This document shows positions 53,861-62,040 of a DNA stretch of 64,000 bases, piece after piece. The translations under genes were made by a program, and so were the position numbers. The stretch covers positions 1 to 64,000 of the forward strand of contig NZ_PGCP01000012.1 of the NCBI RefSeq assembly GCF_002812985.1, given 5' to 3'. Numbering within the stretch: position 1 is the stretch's first letter; every line of letters starts with the position of its first letter. This stretch comes from Aeromonas lusitana (lineage in GTDB: Bacteria; Pseudomonadota; Gammaproteobacteria; Enterobacterales; Aeromonadaceae). The notes under the pieces were generated by a model. That model was not told the origin of the DNA. It made no database searches and worked only from the letters and a program-made list of their open reading frames with translations.

Positions 53861-55231
53861 ATGAAGATGAGAATGACCCCGCTGGCCTGCTTGCTGGCCC
53901 CCCTGCTCACCGCCTGCGGCGGTGGCAGCACAGACGAGGCGCCCCTCGCCGCGCCGGATTATCGCCTGACGGTTGAGCTGCCCCAGACCGGCACCCTGTG
54001 CGTCAACCTCAACCAGAACGACAGCTGCGACGCCGGTGAGCCCGCAGTCAGTGGCACCGCCGGTGCCCGCCAGCTGAGTGGCACCTCCCCCACCTTGCTG
54101 ACCAGCCCCTTGCTGTTCATCCCAGCGGATCTGGCGGCCCTGACCCTGACTCATCCGGCGGCACGCCTGGATGGACAACATCTCACCCCCACCCCCCTGA
54201 GCACCCTGCTGCAGACCCGCATCGGAGAAGGGGTACCGCCGGCCCAGGCCCTGGCCAAGGTACTGGCGGATCTGGCCCCGCTGCAGCCGGGCCAGGATCT
54301 CGCCGCCCTCGCTCAGCTGACCGCCTTCAACCAGGCCCTCGCCGAGCTGGCCCTGGCCGCCCTCAAGGATGCCGGCACCCTGCCGGGGATGTCAGCCAGT
54401 GAGCGCCAACGCCAGATCTGGCTGGGGCTGGTCACCCTGTTGCCCGAACTCGGTCAGCATTTTGCCAACAGCCCAGAGCTGCTGAGCCTGCAGCCCAGGT
54501 TCGCCGCCGTGCTGAAGCAGCAACAGCCAAGGGCCCTGATCACCGCCAGTGGCGTCACCACCTACAGCGACGGGGTGGACTATCTGCTGACCAGCGAGCC
54601 TGCCGATCATCCTGGTCAGGATGCCAGCCTCAAGCAGTCCCCCCTGCGTTATCGCAAGCTCGACAACCAGGGGCAGCCGCTGCCAGACAGCGCCACTCAG
54701 TGGGATTGCGTGGAGGATCTCAACACGGGTCTTATCTGGGAGAAGAAGCTGGATGACCCGGACAGCCCGCGGGATCTGCACCGGGCCTTCGCCTGGGAGT
54801 TTGGCAACTACCATCCCTTGCAGGATGAGCTGGACTACGCCTGCCCGAACGGCGAGGCCATCTGCACCACCGAGCAATACCGCCAGTGGCTCAACAGCCA
54901 GCAGCTGTGCGGCATCCAGAATTGGCGCCTGCCCCATGCCCAGGAGCTGATGAGCCTGCAGCATTTTGGCTCCCTCAGTCAGCAGGATGGCCAGATAGCG
55001 ACCCTGGATGTGCGCTACTTCCCCGATCTGGGAACCGGGTTCAATGGCTTCGATGGCTATTACTGGAGTCAGACCCTGACCCCGTCCCGTCGCCTCGAGA
55101 GCGCACCGCTCAGCGTTATAGCCCCACTCTTCTGGGGTGACGATGCCGGCACCGATTACCCGACCCCCGTACAAACCCCTGACGACACCAATGCTCTGCA
55201 ACTGCGCCTGGTGGCCGAGGTAACCCGATGA
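53861..55231 (+). CDS. Lcl-domain (DUF1566) lipoprotein
   Basis: A 456-aa lipoprotein with lipobox LTAC (MTPLACLLAPLLTACGGGS), then a long helical/linker part (about residues 30-235) and a C-terminal Lcl/DUF1566 domain (about 245-455: VEDLNTGLIWEKKL, LCGIQNWRLPHAQELMSL, YYWSQT). Lcl domains are lectin-like carbohydrate or surface-adhesion modules. AAGGA sits 7 nt before the ATG. Its stop overlaps the next gene by 4 nt (ATGA). Confidence 0.85.
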   Translation: MKMRMTPLACLLAPLLTACGGGSTDEAPLAAPDYRLTVELPQTGTLCVNLNQNDSCDAGEPAVSGTAGARQLSGTSPTLLTSPLLFIPADLAALTLTHPAARLDGQHLTPTPLSTLLQTRIGEGVPPAQALAKVLADLAPLQPGQDLAALAQLTAFNQALAELALAALKDAGTLPGMSASERQRQIWLGLVTLLPELGQHFANSPELLSLQPRFAAVLKQQQPRALITASGVTTYSDGVDYLLTSEPADHPGQDASLKQSPLRYRKLDNQGQPLPDSATQWDCVEDLNTGLIWEKKLDDPDSPRDLHRAFAWEFGNYHPLQDELDYACPNGEAICTTEQYRQWLNSQQLCGIQNWRLPHAQELMSLQHFGSLSQQDGQIATLDVRYFPDLGTGFNGFDGYYWSQTLTPSRRLESAPLSVIAPLFWGDDAGTDYPTPVQTPDDTNALQLRLVAEVTR

Positions 55232-55785
55232 ACAAGTTTCTCCTGACCCTGCTGCTCTGCCTGTGCAGCCCGCTGGCACTGGCTATCGCCATCTGCGATG
55301 ACAACATGCCCAGAACCAGCCCCAGTTCCCGCTTCCTCGATCATGGCAACGGCACGGTCACCGACCGAGCATCCGGCCTCACCTGGATGCGCTGCCAGCT
55401 GGGGCAAACCTGGCAGAATGACAGCTGCCGCGGCGAGCCCACCCGTCTCTACTGGCAGCAGGCGCTGCTGACCGCCGAGCGGATCCGCACCGAATCCAAT
55501 CACGCCCTCCATGGTTTCGGCGGTCACACCGACTGGCGCCTGCCCACCATCAAGGAGCTCACCAGCATCCTGGAATCCGCCTGCTACAAGCCGGCACTGA
55601 ACGAGACCATCTTCCCCCGCGCCATGGCGGGTGACGGCAAGGAAGTGAACGACGGCTACGTCTATCTCTGGTCCTCTACCCCCTTCCCGGCGGGCAAGAC
55701 GGTGGCCTACCTCGACATCACCAGCGGTTCGGTCGGCCTGCGGGCCCCCAGCGCCTGGGCCAAGCAAGTCTTGCTGGTTCGCTGA
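55228..55785 (+). CDS. Small exported Lcl-domain (DUF1566) protein
   Basis: A 185-aa exported protein: signal peptide (MNKFLLTLLLCLCSPLALA) plus one Lcl/DUF1566 domain (VTDRASGLTWMRCQLGQTW, HTDWRLPTIKELTSILES, VYLWSSTPF). Four to five Cys suggest disulfides. Overlaps the previous gene by 4 nt; the two may form a complex. Confidence 0.85.
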   Translation: MNKFLLTLLLCLCSPLALAIAICDDNMPRTSPSSRFLDHGNGTVTDRASGLTWMRCQLGQTWQNDSCRGEPTRLYWQQALLTAERIRTESNHALHGFGGHTDWRLPTIKELTSILESACYKPALNETIFPRAMAGDGKEVNDGYVYLWSSTPFPAGKTVAYLDITSGSVGLRAPSAWAKQVLLVR

Positions 55786-55792
55786 GGATCCA

Positions 55793-55817
55793 GGGCCGGA
55801 TCTGGTGGGTCCGGCCC
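55793..55817 (+). terminator. Possible weak terminator after the Lcl genes
   Basis: GGGCCGGA / TCCGGCCC, 8-bp arms, 9-nt loop, no U-run. Confidence 0.4.
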
Positions 55818-55983
55818 CAACCTGATTGGCGATGAATGCGTCCATTTGTGAGGCAAGCCGTCAAAAAAGCATCAAATTACGTCATTGTGTGCCGGTTCAG
55901 GCCGGTTTTGCACGCCGGAGCGCTGGCATGAAACCGGCAGAGCGGTTAGTCTAGCGGCGTTGAACCAACCCCAAGAGGTACAG

Positions 55984-56466
55984 ATGAAAACCGTATTGCG
56001 TTTTAGCCTGCTGGGCGCCTTGTTATTGGGTGGCCATGCCTTCGCCGCCGAGCCGAAAAAATTTGATATCAGCATGTTCCCTGCCGCCGAGGTGAATCAG
56101 GAACGTGTCGTGATCCGTCTGCCAGAAGTCCAGAACGAAGCGGACATGATGGTCGAGCTGCAGGTCGGCAAGAAGATGCTGGTCGACTGCAATCTGCCGC
56201 GCTTCGCCGGCAACCTGGAACAGCACAGCGTCAAGGGCTGGGGCTACAACTACCTGACCCTGGGCCAGGTCTCCGGTCCCGTCAGCACCCTGATGGCTTG
56301 CCCGGACAGCCAGAAGAAAGAGACCTTCATCCAGATCTACGGTCAGGGCTTCTTCGTGAACTACAACTCCAAGCTGCCGTTCGTCATTTATGTGCCGCAG
56401 GAGTATGAAGTGCGCTACCGTCTGTGGCGTGCAGACAATCTGGCTCAGCCAGCCATGATCGAGTGA
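55984..56466 (+). CDS. eco: Ecotin, periplasmic serine-protease inhibitor
   Basis: A 160-aa protein. Signal peptide ends AFA; mature protein begins AEPKKFDISMFPAAEVNQERVVI. The reactive loop is VSTLMACPD with Met at P1, as in E. coli ecotin, and the disulfide Cys pair (VDCNLP and MACPD) is present. It inhibits trypsin-, chymotrypsin- and elastase-like proteases as a dimer. The start follows GAGG at 55975-55978. It lies just after the protease cluster and may protect the cell from host or own proteases. Confidence 0.96.
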   Translation: MKTVLRFSLLGALLLGGHAFAAEPKKFDISMFPAAEVNQERVVIRLPEVQNEADMMVELQVGKKMLVDCNLPRFAGNLEQHSVKGWGYNYLTLGQVSGPVSTLMACPDSQKKETFIQIYGQGFFVNYNSKLPFVIYVPQEYEVRYRLWRADNLAQPAMIE

Positions 56467-56503
56467 CGAACCGCAGCTCAGGTTCAGCCGGTTCATAAGT
56501 AAC

Positions 56504-56533
56504 AAAATAAAGCGCCATATGGCGCTTTATTTT
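56504..56533. terminator. Terminator of ecotin
   Basis: AAAATAAAGCGCC / GGCGCTTTATTTT, 13-bp perfect stem, loop ATAT. Confidence 0.93.
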
Positions 56534-56759
56534 TGGGTTTTTGTCGCGTCCTCACCGGCGTTTCCTTTACAGAAGCTGACATAACTCCACCATTTTTCAG
56601 GCTTTTTTGTGGTAGCGACCGCAAAATCCGGGATTGGGATGGGACAAACCCTGTTCGATGAAAGATATTTATTAACATAGTAAGAAAATTGATTTTGCAC
56701 TCTGCGACGGCCTGATGATACTTGCCCGCAAAGGTCAAACTAACCAGAACAAGAGCACT

Positions 56760-57122
56760 ATGAGCTTCGAATCAGACAAGCGTTTCAATGACTTCAAACA
56801 TTTCCCCCGTGGTCTGCGTCGCAGCGGTGAATTCACTGTGGCCGAAGCGGACAGTCTGGAGAAATACGGCACCGTCATGCTGGCGCTCTACCAGGGCAAC
56901 CAGGCTCCCCGCGATGAGGTCGAGAGCGCCTTCATCGAACAGGTGAAGTCCGGCGCCGCTGGCAGCAACCCCCACGCCAAGGTGTGGTTCAAATACCTGA
57001 AGGTGATCGGTCCCAAGCGGGTGCATCGTCTGTGCACGGTCGCCGGTGGCGCCAACGAAGATGCGGGTGGCGGCTTCGAGAGCAGTGGCGGCGGCGGCGG
57101 TAGCGACGAGTCCCTGGATTAA
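56760..57122 (+). CDS. maoP: Macrodomain Ori organisation protein MaoP (DUF413)
   Basis: A 120-aa cytosolic protein of the DUF413/YifE family. It matches MaoP in FNDFKHFPRGLRRSGEFT, VWFKYLKVIGPKRVHRL and the overall size. MaoP acts with the maoS site in E. coli to constrain DNA mobility in the Ori macrodomain. The C-terminus is Gly/Ser-rich (GGGFESSGGGGGSDESLD). Its stop overlaps the hdfR start by 1 nt. I see no way to recognise maoS. Confidence 0.93.
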   Translation: MSFESDKRFNDFKHFPRGLRRSGEFTVAEADSLEKYGTVMLALYQGNQAPRDEVESAFIEQVKSGAAGSNPHAKVWFKYLKVIGPKRVHRLCTVAGGANEDAGGGFESSGGGGGSDESLD

Positions 57123-57997
57123 TGGATACCGAACTGCTGCGGACCTTTATCGAGGTCAGCAAGACCCGGCACTTTGGCCGGGCTGCCGAGAATCTCTACC
57201 TGACCCAGTCGGCGGTGAGTTTCCGGATCCGCCAGCTGGAACAGCAACTCGGGGTCAGTCTGTTTGCCCGTCATCGCAACAACATCCGCCTGACCGCCTC
57301 CGGTGAGCGTCTGCTGCCCTACGCAGACGCCATCTTGCATACGCTAGGCCGCGCCAAACAGGACGTGGCCCTCTCCCCCGGTTTCAGCCAGCAGCTCGCC
57401 ATCGGTGCCCCACCCGTGTTCTGGGAGCTCGATTTCAACGACTGGCTCAATCACGTCTATGCCCTGGCCCCTGGCCTCGCGGTGCGGCTCGAAACCGCGT
57501 CGCGCGAGCACCTGTGCCGCCAATTGCTGGAGCGCTCCCTCGACCTGGCCCTGCTCTCTGAGCCGACCAAGATCGACGAGATAGCCCTGCACCCCATCGG
57601 CGAGCTGGTGTTCGAACTGGTGAGCCGGGACGGCAACGCCAACGCCGACAGCCTGATGCAGATGCCCCACATTCACCTGGACTGGGGCACCAGCTTCGAG
57701 CCCCAATCCAGCCGCTTGCAGAGCCTGCAGAAGACCCCTGTGCTGCACTCGAGCTCCGCCAGCATGGCGCTGCAGTTCGTGCTGGCCAATGGCGGCGCCG
57801 CCTATCTGCCCAGGCGGATGGTGAGTCCCTTCCTGGAGCAGGGAAAACTGCACCTGGTGGAGGGAGGCCAGGCCCTGAGCCGGCCGCTCTACCTCGCCTA
57901 TCTGGAGAAATCCGATCGCCGTGAGCTCATCGATCAGCTGCTGACCCTGCCCCTTGGCTGGGAGGGTGCGGATCTGCGGCTGCCGTCCGCCGAGTGA
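57122..57997 (+). CDS. hdfR: LysR-family regulator HdfR
   Basis: A 291-aa LTTR. The winged HTH covers residues 1-60 (MDTELLRTFIEVSKTRHFGR, TQSAVSFRIRQLEQQLGV), and the effector-binding domain is about 90-290. It is close to E. coli HdfR in the HTH (RHRNNIRLTASGERLLPYA). HdfR represses flhDC in E. coli. Here it is co-directional with maoP, whereas in E. coli I recall the two as divergent. Confidence 0.93.
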   Translation: MDTELLRTFIEVSKTRHFGRAAENLYLTQSAVSFRIRQLEQQLGVSLFARHRNNIRLTASGERLLPYADAILHTLGRAKQDVALSPGFSQQLAIGAPPVFWELDFNDWLNHVYALAPGLAVRLETASREHLCRQLLERSLDLALLSEPTKIDEIALHPIGELVFELVSRDGNANADSLMQMPHIHLDWGTSFEPQSSRLQSLQKTPVLHSSSASMALQFVLANGGAAYLPRRMVSPFLEQGKLHLVEGGQALSRPLYLAYLEKSDRRELIDQLLTLPLGWEGADLRLPSAE

Positions 57998-58127
57998 TGG
58001 GAGGCGGGTCGACATCCCTATTATCGGGGTATTTCTCATCATATTGATGATATAAAACGCTGCCTTGGCACGATTTATCCATCGTATCTCGTTACCAAAT
58101 CGTATGTTTGCAGCATGACAAGCACGA

Positions 58128-58151
58128 AAAAGGGGCCTGATGGCCCCTTTT
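58128..58151. terminator. Terminator of tyrA
   Basis: AAAAGGGGCC / GGCCCCTTTT, 10-bp stem, loop TGAT. It serves both converging genes. Confidence 0.92.
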
Positions 58152-58170
58152 GTATGGATGCAAATTGGCC

Positions 58171-59310
58171 TCAGCCGTGGTGTCGGCGATCGTTGGCCTG
58201 GGCCAGCAGCATGCGGCTCTCGCGCAGGAACTCGTCCGCCCGCTCGCCGAAGAAGCCGGAGACCTGGGAGAAGGCATCGATGAAGCCCCCCCGATCGCCC
58301 CGCTCCAGGAGCCCCAGCGCCTCGCCGAAGTTCTGGTAGTAGCGGCGGATCATGGCGAGGTTCTGCGGCGACGACAATATGATGTCGGCGTAGAGGTGCG
58401 GATCCTGGGCAAACAGCCGCCCCACCATGGCGATCTCCAGCCGGTAGATGGGGGAGCTCAGGTTGAGTAGCCGGTCCAGATTGGCCTGCTCCCGGGAGAG
58501 GTGCCAGCCGTAGGCGAAGGTCGCGAAGTGGCGCAGCGCCTGGATAAAGGTCATGGCCTCGTCGTGGGCCTTGGCTTCCACCTGCTGCAAGCGGGCACCC
58601 CAGATGGTCATCTGATCCAGCAGCCACTGGCTGGCGGCGGGTTCGCGCCCCTGACAGCAGACGATCACCTGCTTGGCGAGGCTCCCGACGTCCGGCCCGA
58701 ACATGGGGTGCAGCCCCAGTACCGGCCCCTTATGTACCGCCAGCATATGGGCAAGGGGGTCGGCCTTGACGCTGGTGACATCCACCAACAGGCAGTCCGC
58801 CGGCAAGTTGCCCAGCCTGTCTATGATGTCGCAGGTCACGTCGATGGGCACCGCCACCATCACCATGCCGGCGCCGCTCAGGATCTCGCCCGCGCGCGGC
58901 CAGTCGGCCTGCTCCAGGCTCTCGACCCGGTAGCCCGACAGGCTGAACAACTGGCCGAACAGGCGACCGAGCTGGCCCTGCCCGCCGATGATCACCACCT
59001 TGCCGAGGGCCGGATTCATGCACTTGAAGTGATGCTCCTTGTCACTGGCGGATTCCAGGATATAGGATTCGCGCATCACACGGCGCAGCACATCCTCGAT
59101 GAGATCCCCGGGCACCCCCAGGGTCTCGGCCTCGGCACGGCGGCGGGCCAGCATGCTCGCCTCCCGATCCGGTGCATAGATGGGCAGGCCATGGCGGCTC
59201 TTCACCTCACCCACTTCCCCCACCAGGGCCAGACGGGCGGCCAGCAGATCGATCAGCTGCTTGTCCACCGCGTCTATCTTGTCCCTGAGGGCATTCAACT
59301 CTTCGGCCAT
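58171..59310 (-). CDS. tyrA: Bifunctional chorismate mutase / prephenate dehydrogenase
   Basis: A 379-aa enzyme of tyrosine biosynthesis. Residues 1 to about 90 are the AroQ-type chorismate mutase ([20 protein letters not shown]). Prephenate dehydrogenase follows, with the NAD+ site [18 protein letters not shown] (about 105-122) and [12 protein letters not shown]. Tyrosine feedback is expected. It lies 130 nt downstream of aroF, across a strong hairpin. Confidence 0.97.
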   Translation of the reverse strand: MAEELNALRDKIDAVDKQLIDLLAARLALVGEVGEVKSRHGLPIYAPDREASMLARRRAEAETLGVPGDLIEDVLRRVMRESYILESASDKEHHFKCMNPALGKVVIIGGQGQLGRLFGQLFSLSGYRVESLEQADWPRAGEILSGAGMVMVAVPIDVTCDIIDRLGNLPADCLLVDVTSVKADPLAHMLAVHKGPVLGLHPMFGPDVGSLAKQVIVCCQGREPAASQWLLDQMTIWGARLQQVEAKAHDEAMTFIQALRHFATFAYGWHLSREQANLDRLLNLSSPIYRLEIAMVGRLFAQDPHLYADIILSSPQNLAMIRRYYQNFGEALGLLERGDRGGFIDAFSQVSGFFGERADEFLRESRMLLAQANDRRHHG

Positions 59311-59375
59311 ATCCAGTCCTTGTTGGCGCCGCCCCTGGCCGCGCCCTGTGATTCAATCGATTGCAACAGATGTCG

Positions 59376-59408
59376 CAGAGCGCCACGACCGCTGGCCGTG
59401 GCGCTCTG
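59376..59408 (-). promoter_or_regulatory. Stem-loop between aroF and tyrA
   Basis: CAGAGCGCCACG / CGTGGCGCTCTG, a 12-bp perfect stem, 9-nt loop, no U-run. It may stabilise aroF mRNA. Confidence 0.7.
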
Positions 59409-59440
59409 CTCCCAAGTCAGTGATGACAAGATACCACGGC

Positions 59441-60514
59441 TTAAGGCGCGGTTCTGCCCTTGAGGGGGGCGGCCAGCTGACGATGGCAGCGAGCCAGCAG
59501 ATCGGCGGTGGTATCCCAGTCGATGCAGGCATCCGTGATGGAGACGCCGTAGCGCATCTGCTCCTTGGGCTGCTCGCTGGACTGGTTGCCCTCCAGCAGG
59601 TTGGATTCGAGCATCACCCCGATAATGGAGCGGTTACCCTCCTGGATCTGGTGGATGACGTTGTCCGCTACCTTGGGTTGCAATCGGTGATCCTTGCTGG
59701 AGTTGCCGTGGCTGCAATCCACCACCAGGCCTGGCAGCAGGCCAGCTTTTTCCAGCGCCTCTTCCGCCAGGGACACATTGACCGAGTCGTAGTTCGGGTG
59801 CTTGCCGCCGCGCAGGATCACGTGGCCATCCGGGTTGCCCTGGGTCTGAAGCAAGGCGACCTGACCCTGCTGGTTGATGCCCATGAAGGCATGGGGGCTG
59901 GAAGCCGCCTGCAGCGCATTGATGGCGGTGCCGAGGTTGCCATCTGTGCCGTTCTTGAAGCCCACCGGCATGGAGAGGCCGGACGCCATCTCACGATGGG
60001 TCTGGGACTCCGTGGTGCGGGCGCCGATGGCCGACCAGGAGAACAGCTCCGCCAGGTATTGGGGGCTGATGGGATCCAGCGCCTCGGTCGCCAGCGGCAA
60101 CTCCAGCTCAGCGAGCCAGCACAGCAGCTCGCGGGCGCGGTGCAGCCCCAGCTCCACATCGAAGGTACCGTCGAGGTTCGGATCGTTGATAAAGCCTTTC
60201 CAGCCGACCGTGGTGCGTGGCTTCTCAAAGTAGACCCGCATGACAATGTAGAGAGAATCCTGATAGGCATCATGCAGCGCTTTGAGTCTGGTTGCGTACT
60301 CTTTGGCGGCGTCCATGTCGTGGATGGAGCAGGGTCCACAGATCACCAGCAGGCGGTGATCGCGACGATGGATGATGTCGGCTATGGTGTTGCGGGCCCC
60401 TTGCACGAATGCCAGCGCCCGATCGGAGATGGGTAACTTCTCCTTGAGCTGGGCAGGCGTGATCATCACTTGTTCGGACTGGATATGGATGTTGTTCAGG
60501 GGATCTCTTTGCAT
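59441..60514 (-). CDS. aroF: Tyrosine-sensitive DAHP synthase AroF
   Basis: A 357-aa first enzyme of the shikimate pathway (PEP + erythrose-4-phosphate). It matches E. coli AroF almost throughout: CGPCSIHD, RVYFEKPRTTVGWKG, GARTTESQTHREMASGLSMP, DCSHGNS (metal and PEP residues). Pairing with tyrA is the classic TyrR-controlled operon; two TyrR boxes lie upstream. Confidence 0.97.
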   Translation of the reverse strand: MQRDPLNNIHIQSEQVMITPAQLKEKLPISDRALAFVQGARNTIADIIHRRDHRLLVICGPCSIHDMDAAKEYATRLKALHDAYQDSLYIVMRVYFEKPRTTVGWKGFINDPNLDGTFDVELGLHRARELLCWLAELELPLATEALDPISPQYLAELFSWSAIGARTTESQTHREMASGLSMPVGFKNGTDGNLGTAINALQAASSPHAFMGINQQGQVALLQTQGNPDGHVILRGGKHPNYDSVNVSLAEEALEKAGLLPGLVVDCSHGNSSKDHRLQPKVADNVIHQIQEGNRSIIGVMLESNLLEGNQSSEQPKEQMRYGVSITDACIDWDTTADLLARCHRQLAAPLKGRTAP

Positions 60515-60553
60515 TTTCTCATTCTCTCTACTGTATCAAGCCAAAAGCGCGAC

Positions 60554-60571
60554 TGTATTTTTATGTTTACA
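60554..60571. promoter_or_regulatory. TyrR box, promoter-proximal to aroF
   Basis: TGTATT-N6-TTTACA, very close to the known TGTAAA-N6-TTTACA, 40 bp upstream of aroF. Confidence 0.7.
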
Positions 60572-60733
60572 CAAGTCATCACTTTGTTACGCAACCGCCC
60601 CCACCTTACCAAGGAAAAACAAACAATCAAGTGAAACCAGCGGTAAAATGGCTCGACAGGTGAATAAACGACCACCACGCTGACCTAAATAGCCATAAAA
60701 TCGGGTACTGACCGTCACCAAAGAACAAAATAT

Positions 60734-60751
60734 CGTAAATATAAATTTACA
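60734..60751. promoter_or_regulatory. Upstream TyrR box of aroF
   Basis: CGTAAA-N6-TTTACA (TGTAAA-N6-TTTACG on the minus strand), one base off consensus, about 220 bp upstream of aroF. Confidence 0.75.
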
Positions 60752-60804
60752 CGCATGATAGTGAATGAATCGGCTTCGATCTCCCCTACCCCTATCCCGG
60801 CCAT

Positions 60805-60831
60805 AAAAAAGCGGGGCACCTGGCCCCGCTT
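60805..60831 (-). terminator. Terminator of glpQ
   Basis: AAGCGGGGC / GCCCCGCTT, 9-bp stem; on the minus strand it runs into TTTTTT. Confidence 0.9.
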
Positions 60832-60856
60832 GCGTTCCCGTACTCTCTTCTTCTAT

Positions 60857-61939
60857 TTATCCGTTGTTGTGCGCCTTGATGACGGCCACCGCCTTGTCCG
60901 GGAAGTCGCTGAACACCCCGTCCACGTCCGCCTGATAGAGGAAGATGTTGAGCAAGTCGTTGAAGTCCTTGGCATAGGCCGGGATCTGACCCTCATCCTG
61001 GCGGAAGGTATAAGGATGCACCTTCAGACCGGCGGCGTGCGCCTCCTTCACCATGCCGGTGATGACCGGCTTGCCGGGGGTGCCCGGCTCGGTGACGATC
61101 ATCGGTTTCCAGGGGCCTATGCCATCGGCGTAGGTGGCGATGGTTTTCATGGCGCCCGGCTTGAACATCCAGTCGTAGTCATAGGGGGTCGCCTTGCCCT
61201 TGGCGTCGTAGACCATGGTCTCGTTCCAATCGGTCTCGGCCATCAGCTGCACCAGTTTGAGATCCATGCCGAGGGCCGGCATCAGCTCGCCGTCGATGCG
61301 CTTGAGCTCATCCGCATCGAAGCTCTGCAGGTAGATCTTGCTCTCTTTATTGGTGTAGCCGTACTGCTTCAATACCGTCAGCACCGCCTTGGAGATGTCC
61401 TTGCCTTCATGGCGGAACAGCCAGGGCGCCTTGATCTCCGGGTAGATGCCGATGTTGTGGCCTGTGCTCTTATTGAGCCCCTGGATCATCTCTATCTCCT
61501 CCTGGAAGGTGTGGATCTTGAAGCTCGACTGCCAGAGCGGGAAGCGCGCCGGGTAGACGGGCACCTGCTTGCCATCCACCAGTTGGAACGGCTCCGTCAT
61601 GCGCAATGAGCGCACCTCATCCAGGGTGAAATCCACCACATAGTAACGACCATCGGCGCGGGCCCGGCCCGGGAAGCGCTCGGCCACGTCCGTGATGCCA
61701 TCCAGGAAGTGATCGTGCATCACCACCAGCTGGTCATCCTTGGTCATCACCAGATCCTGCTCCAGATAGTCGGCCCCCATGCCATAGGCCAGCGCCTTGG
61801 ATTCCAGGGTGTGCTCGGGCAGGTAACCGGAGGCACCGCGGTGGGCGATGACCACCTTGCCCTCGTCGGCCGCCAGGGCCGGCAATGCGAGGGCGGCCCC
61901 GAGGCCGATGGCAATCAGGGAGAGAGGGATTTTTTTCAT
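60857..61939 (-). CDS. glpQ: Periplasmic glycerophosphodiester phosphodiesterase GlpQ
   Basis: A 360-aa exported enzyme that frees glycerol-3-phosphate from deacylated phospholipids. Signal peptide to about residue 23 (LPALAADEG). GDPD motifs: VIAHRGASGYLPEHT, DYLEQDLVMTKDDQLVVMHD, and NIGIYPEIKAP. All catalytic His/Glu residues are visible. It follows glpD, so G3P supply and oxidation are side by side. Confidence 0.97.
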   Translation of the reverse strand: MKKIPLSLIAIGLGAALALPALAADEGKVVIAHRGASGYLPEHTLESKALAYGMGADYLEQDLVMTKDDQLVVMHDHFLDGITDVAERFPGRARADGRYYVVDFTLDEVRSLRMTEPFQLVDGKQVPVYPARFPLWQSSFKIHTFQEEIEMIQGLNKSTGHNIGIYPEIKAPWLFRHEGKDISKAVLTVLKQYGYTNKESKIYLQSFDADELKRIDGELMPALGMDLKLVQLMAETDWNETMVYDAKGKATPYDYDWMFKPGAMKTIATYADGIGPWKPMIVTEPGTPGKPVITGMVKEAHAAGLKVHPYTFRQDEGQIPAYAKDFNDLLNIFLYQADVDGVFSDFPDKAVAVIKAHNNG

Positions 61940-62040
61940 GAAGTGTGCTCTTTGTTATTGTTTATTGGATGTAGGTCGTTGTTATAGCAGAGGTTTATTG
62001 CAGTTTTACGGCGGGCGGCCAGAGCCGCCCGCCGGGTTTG

